Below, one piece after another: positions 45,975-52,808 of a stretch of DNA of 64,000 bases. Origin of the DNA: JBHEBG01 sp046557915 (GTDB taxonomy: Bacteria; Bacteroidota; Bacteroidia; Flavobacteriales; Flavobacteriaceae); NCBI RefSeq assembly GCF_046557915.1, contig NZ_JBHEBG010000003.1, positions 248,001-312,000 of the forward strand, read 5' to 3'. Within the stretch, counting starts at the first letter, position 1. Each line of letters begins with the position of its first letter. Below the pieces are notes generated by a model that saw only the letters and a program-made list of their open reading frames with translations, had not been told where the DNA came from and ran no database searches. The translations under genes and the position numbers were made by a program.

Positions 45975-47645
45975 ATGTGTGGAATAGTATGCGCGTTTGA
46001 TGTTAAGGAGAGCACGGAGAGTTTACGCCCCCAATTACTGGAAATGTCCAAAAAAGTTAGACATAGGGGCCCGGATTGGAGCGGTATATATTCCGATGAT
46101 AAGGCTATTTTGGCCCATGAGCGTTTGGCCATTGTAGATCCGGTATCCGGAAAACAACCTTTGTTGAGCGAAGATGGAAAGCTTGTTTTGGCCGCTAACG
46201 GGGAAATATATAACCACAGGGAGTTGCGTAAACAATTTGAAGGGTCTTACAATTTTAAAACCGCTTCGGATTGTGAAGTGATACTTGCCTTATATCAAAG
46301 GAAAGGTCCCGATTTTTTGGATGAGATGAATGGCATCTTCGGTTTCGCCATTTATGATACCGAAAAGGATGAATATTTTGTGGCTAGGGATCATATGGGA
46401 ATCATCCCCCTTTATATGGGATGGGATCAGAATGGCACATTCTATGTGGCTTCAGAATTAAAGGCATTGGAAGGTACTTGTGCCAAAATAGAATTGTTTC
46501 CTCCCGGTCATTACCTAAGCAGTACGGATGGTAAGCTTACCAAGTGGTATAAGCGAGATTGGATGGAGTATGATGCGGTTAAAGAAAACCAGACGAGTAT
46601 AGACGAGTTAAGGGATGCTTTGGAAGCCGCCGTACATAGACAATTAATGTCCGATGTACCCTATGGTGTATTGCTTTCCGGTGGTTTGGATTCTTCCGTT
46701 ACTTCGGCAATCGCTAAAAAATATTCCCAAAAACGGATAGAATCCGGAGATACCAAGGATGCTTGGTGGCCACAACTGCACTCCTTTTCTGTAGGACTTG
46801 AGGGTTCACCGGATCTGGCAGCTGCGCAAAAGGTAGCTGACCATATTGATACGGTACACCACGAGATCAAATTTACCATACGAGAAGGGTTAGATGCCAT
46901 TAAGGATGTCATCTACAACCTGGAGACCTATGACATTACTACGGTAAGAGCTTCTACCCCTATGTACCTTATGGCTAGGGTTATTAAGTCTATGGGAATT
47001 AAAATGGTACTTTCTGGTGAAGGTGCGGATGAACTTTTTGGTGGATACTTGTACTTTCATAAAGCACCGAGCCCCAAAGACTTTCATGAAGAAACGGTCC
47101 GTAAACTAGATAAATTACATATGTATGATTGTCTTAGGGCCAATAAATCATTGGCGGCCTGGGGAATAGAAGGTCGAGTACCGTTCTTGGATAAAGAATT
47201 TATGGATGTAGCCATGCGTATTAACCCAAAAGATAAAATGATCAACGGAGAACGCATGGAGAAATGGGTAATTAGAAAAGCCTTTGAGGATTACCTGCCC
47301 GAAAGTGTGGCCTGGAGGCAAAAAGAGCAGTTTTCCGATGGAGTTGGCTACAGTTGGATAGATACCCTTAAAGAAGTAGTGGAAGCGGAAGTAACGGACG
47401 AGCAATTGGCCAATGCAAAGTTTAGGTTTCCATTGCAGACTCCTACCTCTAAAGAAGAATTTTATTATCGTTCCATCTTTGAAGAACATTTTCCTTCGGA
47501 TGCAGCGGCCCTATGTGTGCCTCAAGAGCCTTCAGTAGCCTGTAGTACCAAGATTGCCTTGGAATGGGATGAGGCGTTCAAGAATATGAACGACCCATCC
47601 GGAAGGGCTGTGGCCAAAGTGCATGCAGACGCTTATGAAAAGTAA
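45975..47645 (+). CDS. asnB: Asparagine synthetase B (glutamine-hydrolysing)
   Basis: Makes asparagine from aspartate, glutamine and ATP. The ATG at 45975 is chosen because it places Cys2 (MCGIVCAF) as the N-terminal nucleophile of the glutaminase domain after Met removal; an upstream start at 45969 would block it. Glutaminase motifs RGPDWSG and LAANGEIYNH follow, then the synthetase pyrophosphate loop LLSGGLDSSV (about 232-241) and SGEGADELFGGY. Its 556 aa matches E. coli AsnB. A near-consensus -7 box CATCTTTG lies at 45941-45948. Confidence 0.97.
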   Translation: MCGIVCAFDVKESTESLRPQLLEMSKKVRHRGPDWSGIYSDDKAILAHERLAIVDPVSGKQPLLSEDGKLVLAANGEIYNHRELRKQFEGSYNFKTASDCEVILALYQRKGPDFLDEMNGIFGFAIYDTEKDEYFVARDHMGIIPLYMGWDQNGTFYVASELKALEGTCAKIELFPPGHYLSSTDGKLTKWYKRDWMEYDAVKENQTSIDELRDALEAAVHRQLMSDVPYGVLLSGGLDSSVTSAIAKKYSQKRIESGDTKDAWWPQLHSFSVGLEGSPDLAAAQKVADHIDTVHHEIKFTIREGLDAIKDVIYNLETYDITTVRASTPMYLMARVIKSMGIKMVLSGEGADELFGGYLYFHKAPSPKDFHEETVRKLDKLHMYDCLRANKSLAAWGIEGRVPFLDKEFMDVAMRINPKDKMINGERMEKWVIRKAFEDYLPESVAWRQKEQFSDGVGYSWIDTLKEVVEAEVTDEQLANAKFRFPLQTPTSKEEFYYRSIFEEHFPSDAAALCVPQEPSVACSTKIALEWDEAFKNMNDPSGRAVAKVHADAYEK

Positions 47646-47723
47646 GTGTTTTTAGTTTATGAATGAGTAGTTCGTTCCGATAACTATCGGGATTATTCAG
47701 GTTTTTAATTATAATTAGTCCTT

Positions 47724-47750
47724 AAGAAGCGCTGTAACAGGCGCTTCTTT
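47724..47750 (+). terminator. Terminator after asnB
   Basis: A 9-bp stem AAGAAGCGC (47724-47732) with GCGCTTCTT (47741-47749) is followed by TTTG. Confidence 0.75.
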
Positions 47751-47948
47751 TGTGGGTGAAATTCAACCAAAAACAACATAGGAATCGGCCTCTCAAAATT
47801 ACGCTTGCAAGCGTTCCCAAACACGGCTTGGTATGCGTTGCTAAAATTGAATTTCGCAAGAGAAACCACCTATATATTTTCCACAATTTTTGTTGATAAC
47901 TTAAGCGGTTAAAATAGTCATTAAGGCCTTATTCTATAGGGTATTGCT

Positions 47949-47956
47949 TATATTTG
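47949..47956 (+). promoter_or_regulatory. Promoter -7 box of gyrB
   Basis: TATATTTG is a perfect TAnnTTTG match 41 nt before the ATG. A -33 TTTG is not obvious. Confidence 0.65.
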
Positions 47957-47997
47957 CAAGATTGCTAAATTATAATTGAAACAACAGAATTTGTTCT

Positions 47998-49944
47998 ATG
48001 AGCGAAGAAGCAAAAAAACCAAATTATTCGGCCGATAGTATTCAGGCCCTAGAGGGTATGGAGCATGTGCGCATGCGCCCCTCAATGTATATTGGTGATG
48101 TGGGTGTAAGAGGTTTGCACCATTTGGTCTATGAGGTAGTGGATAACTCTATCGATGAGGCCATGGGAGGTCATTGCGACACCATTAACGTTACAATAAA
48201 CGAGGATAATTCCATTACCACCAAAGATAATGGGCGAGGTATCCCTGTAGATTTACATAAAAAGGAAGGCGTCTCCGCCTTGGAAGTAGTAATGACCAAA
48301 ATAGGGGCCGGAGGAAAATTTGACAAGGATTCCTATAAGGTGTCCGGTGGTCTTCACGGGGTAGGGGTATCCGTGGTAAATGCCCTCTCCAACCATTTGA
48401 AGGCCACAGTATATAGAGATGGCAAAGTTTGGGAACAAGAATATGAAAGGGGTAAATCACTATACCCGGTAAAGAGCGTAGGACAGACCAAAGAGCGTGG
48501 AACCATGGTTACCTTCCATCCGGACGAGACCATTTTTAGTCAGACCATAGAATTCAGCTACGAGACCTTGTCCAATAGAATGCGCGAGCTTTCCTATCTA
48601 AACAAAGGCGTTACCATTACCATAATGGACAAGCGCCAGAAAGACAAAGACAGTGAAAGTGGTTTTGTAGAAGATTCCTTTTGCTCCGAGGAAGGACTTA
48701 AAGAGTTTATACAGTTCTTGGATGGAAACAGGGAACAACTAATAAGAAACATAATTTCAATGGAAGGGGAAAAGAACGGTATCCCCGTTGAGGTAGCCAT
48801 GGTGTACAATACCTCCTACACCGAGAATCTGCATTCCTATGTGAACAATATTAATACCCATGAAGGAGGTACGCACCTCTCTGGCTTTAGAAGAGGGCTT
48901 ACCTCTACACTAAAAAAATATGCCGACTCATCGGGTATGCTGGACAAACTAAAGTTTGAAGTACAAGGAGACGATTTTAGGGAGGGACTAACCGCAATTA
49001 TCTCAGTAAAAGTTGCAGAGCCACAGTTTGAAGGACAGACCAAAACAAAACTGGGCAATAGAGAAGTTTCTTCGGCGGTGAGCCAAGCAGTTTCCGAAAT
49101 GCTGACCAACTATCTGGAAGAGAATCCGGACGATGCCAAGGTTATTGTTCAGAAAGTGATTTTGGCAGCGCAAGCAAGACATGCAGCTACCAAAGCACGA
49201 GAAATGGTGCAACGTAAGACGGTAATGAGTATAGGGGGACTTCCAGGAAAACTATCGGATTGCTCAGAACAAGACCCCACACTTTGCGAGGTGTTCCTGG
49301 TAGAGGGAGATTCGGCAGGAGGTACCGCCAAGCAAGGAAGGGACAGAAATTTTCAGGCAATTCTTCCGTTACGGGGTAAGATCCTCAATGTGGAGAAAGC
49401 CATGCAGCATAAGGTCTTTGAAAATGAGGAGATAAAAAATATCTACACCGCCTTGGGTGTTACCATAGGTACAGAGGAAGATAGTAAGGCGCTAAACCTA
49501 GAAAAATTACGCTATCATAAGGTGGTTATTATGTGTGATGCCGATGTTGACGGTAGTCATATCGAAACACTAATCCTTACCTTCTTTTTTAGATATATGC
49601 GCGAGCTTATCGAAGGAGGTCATGTTTATATTGCCACTCCACCATTGTATTTGGTAAAAAAAGGAAGCAAAAAACGCTATGCCTGGAATGATAAAGAGCG
49701 CGATGAGATAGCGGAGAGTTTTAAAGGAGGTGTTGGTATTCAGCGTTATAAAGGTCTTGGTGAAATGAATGCCGAACAATTATGGGAAACCACCATGAAT
49801 CCTGGGTTCAGGACGTTAAGACAGGTAACCATAGAAAACGCTACCGAATCGGATAGGATTTTTTCTATGCTCATGGGCGATGAAGTGCCTCCAAGAAGGG
49901 AATTTATAGAGAAGAATGCCGTTTATGCGAACATTGATGCATAA
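47998..49944 (+). CDS. gyrB: DNA gyrase subunit B
   Basis: ATPase and part of the DNA-breakage subunit pair that introduces negative supercoils. It has the GHKL ATPase motifs VVDNSIDEAMGGHCD, DNGRGIPV and GGLHGVGVSVVNALS. The transducer region follows, and then the TOPRIM domain with LVEGDSAGGTAKQGRDR (about 434) and MCDADVDGSHIETL (about 512). The C-terminal QRYKGLGEMNAEQLWETTMNP is canonical. Its 648 aa is normal for Bacteroidota, which lack the extra domain of E. coli GyrB. It ends in a strong terminator. Confidence 0.98.
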   Translation: MSEEAKKPNYSADSIQALEGMEHVRMRPSMYIGDVGVRGLHHLVYEVVDNSIDEAMGGHCDTINVTINEDNSITTKDNGRGIPVDLHKKEGVSALEVVMTKIGAGGKFDKDSYKVSGGLHGVGVSVVNALSNHLKATVYRDGKVWEQEYERGKSLYPVKSVGQTKERGTMVTFHPDETIFSQTIEFSYETLSNRMRELSYLNKGVTITIMDKRQKDKDSESGFVEDSFCSEEGLKEFIQFLDGNREQLIRNIISMEGEKNGIPVEVAMVYNTSYTENLHSYVNNINTHEGGTHLSGFRRGLTSTLKKYADSSGMLDKLKFEVQGDDFREGLTAIISVKVAEPQFEGQTKTKLGNREVSSAVSQAVSEMLTNYLEENPDDAKVIVQKVILAAQARHAATKAREMVQRKTVMSIGGLPGKLSDCSEQDPTLCEVFLVEGDSAGGTAKQGRDRNFQAILPLRGKILNVEKAMQHKVFENEEIKNIYTALGVTIGTEEDSKALNLEKLRYHKVVIMCDADVDGSHIETLILTFFFRYMRELIEGGHVYIATPPLYLVKKGSKKRYAWNDKERDEIAESFKGGVGIQRYKGLGEMNAEQLWETTMNPGFRTLRQVTIENATESDRIFSMLMGDEVPPRREFIEKNAVYANIDA

Positions 49945-49964
49945 AAAGTAGTACATACACAACA

Positions 49965-49993
49965 AAAACTCGCACCGAAAGTGCGAGTTTTTT
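49965..49993 (+). terminator. Terminator after gyrB
   Basis: An 11-bp stem AAAACTCGCAC (49965-49975) with GTGCGAGTTTT (49981-49991) has a CGAAA loop and a T run. Confidence 0.9.
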
Positions 49994-50017
49994 AGTTTTG
50001 GACAAAACCAAGAAATT

Positions 50018-51031
50018 ATGAAACGTATATTTTTGTTCGTTGCAGTTTTGTCAGGAGTTTTGTCCAATGCGCAGTCCAATGTAAATGATCTATTGGCGGC
50101 CGGCATAGAGGATGCAGAACGTTTTACCAATGATTATCTGGCTCCTGTTTCAGAAGGGGCTATCTATAGTTTTTCGAATGGATGGTATAATTCTGCCGAT
50201 GCAAAGCCCTTAGGTGGCTTTGAAATCTCAATTATCGGAAATATTTCCCCATTTAAAAATAAGGACGATAAAAAAGCCTTCGTCCTAAACACGGCCGATT
50301 ACGAAAACCTTCAATTCGCGGATGGGAGTCCTTCTAGAACGGTTTCCTCGGCTTTAGGGGATTTGGAAGGGATTATGGTCTTTGTAGAGGCCGAAGTAGC
50401 TCCTGGCGTAAATGTTAGGGAAGACTTTGAGCTGCCGAGCGGACTTGCTTCCGAAAACATAAACTTTGTTCCCTCAGCGTTTTTGCAGGCAAGCGTAGGA
50501 TTGATCAAAGGAACAGAGATCAAAGTAAGGTTTTTGCCAAAAATAAATACGGATAACGTGGATGTAGGTCTTTATGGGTTTGGTATTCAGCACGATTTTA
50601 CAAAACACTTACCTGCCGATAAAGTGTTGCCCGTGGCAATATCAGCAGTAATTGGATATACACATTTGGATGGTACTTACGATTTTTCGGATACGGATAT
50701 CATTGCTGGCCAAAATCAACGCATAGATACCGAAATAAATACATGGGTATTTCAGGCCGTAGTATCTACTAGATTACCTGTTATTAACTTTTATGGAGGT
50801 TTAGGGTATCTCACCGGAAAATCAAAAACAGATATTTTGGGGACTTATATAGTACAATCTGGCCCTTTTCAAGAAACATATACCGATCCCTTTTCCCTAA
50901 GCGAAGATGCCAGTGGTGTTACCGCCAACTTGGGAACAAAGTTAAAACTAGGATTTTTTAGAATAAATGTAGACTATACCATAGCCGAGTTCAATAGTTT
51001 ATCACTGGGCCTTAACTTTGGTTTTAGGTAA
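50018..51031 (+). CDS. Predicted outer-membrane beta-barrel protein (DUF6588-like)
   Basis: A 337-aa protein with a signal peptide (IFLFVAVLSGVLSNAQ). A repeating pattern of amphipathic strands ends in SLSLGLNFGFR, a typical outer-membrane C-terminus. The N-terminal segment DLLAAGIEDAERFTNDYLAPVSEGAIYSFSNGWYN is characteristic of a conserved Bacteroidota family that I believe is DUF6588, but I cannot verify that number here. It stands alone between two strong terminators. Its function is unknown. Confidence 0.7.
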   Translation: MKRIFLFVAVLSGVLSNAQSNVNDLLAAGIEDAERFTNDYLAPVSEGAIYSFSNGWYNSADAKPLGGFEISIIGNISPFKNKDDKKAFVLNTADYENLQFADGSPSRTVSSALGDLEGIMVFVEAEVAPGVNVREDFELPSGLASENINFVPSAFLQASVGLIKGTEIKVRFLPKINTDNVDVGLYGFGIQHDFTKHLPADKVLPVAISAVIGYTHLDGTYDFSDTDIIAGQNQRIDTEINTWVFQAVVSTRLPVINFYGGLGYLTGKSKTDILGTYIVQSGPFQETYTDPFSLSEDASGVTANLGTKLKLGFFRINVDYTIAEFNSLSLGLNFGFR

Positions 51032-51056
51032 CAGATTTCTGCCAAAGAAATAAATC

Positions 51057-51092
51057 AAAAAGGCCGTAAAACATTCGTTTTACGGCCTTTTT
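51057..51092. terminator. Bidirectional terminator after the barrel gene
   Basis: A perfect 16-bp stem (51057-51072 with 51077-51092) has an ATTC loop, an A run upstream and a T run downstream. It also serves the converging small lipoprotein gene. Confidence 0.92.
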
Positions 51093-51113
51093 TCAAGAGC
51101 GTGTTTAAAAGTT

Positions 51114-51485
51114 TTATTCTCTTACGGCCAAGGTATTGCCTTGGTTGTCCTTAAGAACAGTTCCATCTTCGGCCTTCTGTAAGGTAACTATATCATCCAA
51201 TAAGTCGGTTCCCGGATAGGAAATGGTATAAACCCCATCCTCTTGGGTCCAGCTAAAATCGGTTTTCATTTCTAATTGCTTGTTGGTATAACTGTGAAAT
51301 CGCCCTAAATAGGCATCGTTGAATATCCACTCCTTGCGGGCAGTTTGCTTTTCTGTAAGACTGTTGCTGCCAATAGTTTCATTGGTCCATATTCCAATAA
51401 CCGGGTCATTGTTTTCAGGTATGCGAGAACAGTTACTAGCAAATATTATGGCCAAGATTGCCACAAATGAAATCATCTTCTTCAT
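51114..51485 (-). CDS. Small lipoprotein, lipocalin-like
   Basis: A 123-aa exported lipoprotein (signal ending IIFASNCSR). The start is uncertain among three clustered ATGs at 51488, 51485 and 51476. The mature part opens with PVIGIWTNETI, a pattern seen in small lipocalin-like proteins (a G-x-W motif), followed by short strands (RKEWIFNDAYLGRFHSY). Its function is unknown. It converges on the upstream barrel gene and is monocistronic. Confidence 0.75.
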   Translation of the reverse strand: MKKMISFVAILAIIFASNCSRIPENNDPVIGIWTNETIGSNSLTEKQTARKEWIFNDAYLGRFHSYTNKQLEMKTDFSWTQEDGVYTISYPGTDLLDDIVTLQKAEDGTVLKDNQGNTLAVRE

Positions 51486-51694
51486 CATCGTAGGTTAATT
51501 CAGATTTGGGTATAAATGTTAACGCGTATAGTTTCAATTGTATTGCAGTTATTCGACGTATTGCATACAATTATTTTTTTCTTCGTTGAAATGTCGTTTT
51601 TTTTAACATTGTCTCTCAATAATTTAACGAAACAGTACAATTTTGAACTGCCATTTATTATGCAAACAACGGTCGTTTTTCTGTTAAAATTCAG

Positions 51695-51702
51695 TACTTT
51701 TG
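51695..51702 (+). promoter_or_regulatory. Promoter -7 box of mdh
   Basis: TACTTTTG matches TAnnTTTG, 34 nt before the ATG at 51737. The rest of 51489-51694 is very AT-rich and holds no supported gene. Confidence 0.6.
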
Positions 51703-51736
51703 AACTCTTGAAATTAAATTTAAAAACGGACGTAAT

Positions 51737-52663
51737 ATGAAAGTTACCGTAGTAGGTGCAGGTGCTGTTGGCGCTAGTTGTGCAGAGTACATTGCAATTA
51801 AAAATTTTGCATCGGAAGTTGTAGTGTTGGATATTAAGGAAGGCTATGCCGAAGGCAAAGCGATGGACTTAATGCAGACAGCTTCTTTAAATGGTTTTGA
51901 TACCAAAATTGTAGGAACAACGAATGATTATTCTAAAACGGCAGGGAGCGACATTGCCGTAATAACTTCTGGTATTCCTCGTAAACCGGGGATGACCAGG
52001 GAAGAATTGATAGGTATCAATGCCGGAATAGTGAAATCAGTGGCATCCAGTCTTTTGGAACATTCGCCCAATGTTATTCTCATTGTGGTGAGTAATCCTA
52101 TGGATACTATGACCTATTTGGTGCATAAAACTACGAGTTTACCCAAAAACAAAATTATTGGGATGGGCGGAGCTTTGGATAGTGCCCGTTTTAAGTATCG
52201 TTTGGCCGAAGCCTTGGATGCCCCAATTTCTGATGTTGACGGGATGGTAATCGGCGGTCATAGCGATACCGGAATGGTGCCTCTAACGCAACATGCCACA
52301 AGAAATAGCATCAAGGTCTCCGAGTTTCTCTCTTCTGAGCGTTTGGAGCAAGTTGCGGCAGATACCAAAGTAGGCGGTGCCACATTAACCAAGTTATTGG
52401 GGACAAGTGCATGGTACGCTCCAGGTGCCGCAGTTTCTGGACTGGTGCAGGCCATTGCTTGCGATCAGAAAAAGATGTTTCCCTGTTCCACACTTTTGGA
52501 AGGTGAGTACGATCTAAACGATATTTGTATCGGAGTACCGGTAATATTAGGAAAAAATGGTATCGAAAAAATTGTCGATATTGAACTGAACGATGCCGAA
52601 AAAGCCAAAATGCAAGAAAGCGCCGAAGGGGTAAGAAAGACCAACGGCCTGCTGCAACTTTAA
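51737..52663 (+). CDS. mdh: Malate dehydrogenase
   Basis: Interconverts malate and oxaloacetate in the TCA cycle, cytosolic. The N-terminal dinucleotide fold VVGAGAVGASCAEYI is followed by the NAD-selecting acidic residue in VVLDIKEG. VITSGIPRKPGMTREELIGINAGI forms the mobile loop with the substrate-binding arginines. NPMDTMTYLVHK, the arginine helix GALDSARFKYRLAEAL and VIGGHSDTGMVPL with the catalytic His follow. Its 308 aa and LDH-like pattern match Bacteroidota Mdh. It is flanked by its own promoter and terminator. Confidence 0.96.
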   Translation: MKVTVVGAGAVGASCAEYIAIKNFASEVVVLDIKEGYAEGKAMDLMQTASLNGFDTKIVGTTNDYSKTAGSDIAVITSGIPRKPGMTREELIGINAGIVKSVASSLLEHSPNVILIVVSNPMDTMTYLVHKTTSLPKNKIIGMGGALDSARFKYRLAEALDAPISDVDGMVIGGHSDTGMVPLTQHATRNSIKVSEFLSSERLEQVAADTKVGGATLTKLLGTSAWYAPGAAVSGLVQAIACDQKKMFPCSTLLEGEYDLNDICIGVPVILGKNGIEKIVDIELNDAEKAKMQESAEGVRKTNGLLQL

Positions 52664-52683
52664 GTGAAAGTTAAGTATAGCAT

Positions 52684-52720
52684 AAGGGGCAACCGCTTTA
52701 AGCGGTTGCCCCTTATTTTG
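52684..52720 (+). terminator. Terminator after mdh
   Basis: A perfect 14-bp stem AAGGGGCAACCGCT (52684-52697) with AGCGGTTGCCCCTT (52701-52714) has a 3-nt loop and a following ATTTTG. Confidence 0.9.
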
Positions 52721-52738
52721 TAATAACTCATAAATATA

Positions 52739-52769
52739 TTGCCAATTCCTATGGGAAATAATATATTTG
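52739..52769 (+). promoter_or_regulatory. secDF promoter
   Basis: TTG (-33) at 52739-52741 and TATATTTG (-7) at 52762-52769 are separated by 20 nt, an ideal Bacteroidota promoter. The start codon lies 39 nt downstream. Confidence 0.72.
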
Positions 52770-52808
52770 CACGCTGTTAAGAATACTACAAATAAATACA
52801 TGTAATCA

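Larger units (their letters stand above)
47646..47997. other. Intergenic region between asnB and gyrB with terminator, inverted repeats and gyrB promoter
   Basis: It contains the asnB terminator (47724-47749) and a 9-bp inverted repeat GAAATTCAA (47758-47766) with TTGAATTTC (47847-47855). That repeat encloses a perfect 14-bp palindrome ACGCTTGCAAGCGT (47801-47814). Two DnaA-box-like 9-mers (47877-47885 and 47891-47899) and the gyrB -7 box follow. No gene is visible. Confidence 0.6.

Noticed and set aside
45785..46132. 115-codon - strand frame upstream of asnB
   Set aside because: It is antisense to the asnB start and the AT-rich leader, with random composition.
47646..47997. Chromosome origin oriC
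   Set aside because: Only two imperfect DnaA-like boxes are present, with no box cluster, no clear AT-rich unwinding block and no dnaA, dnaN or mnmG nearby.
51516..51740. 74-codon hydrophobic frame upstream of mdh
   Set aside because: It covers the mdh promoter box and overlaps the mdh start. The composition reflects AT-rich DNA rather than a membrane protein.
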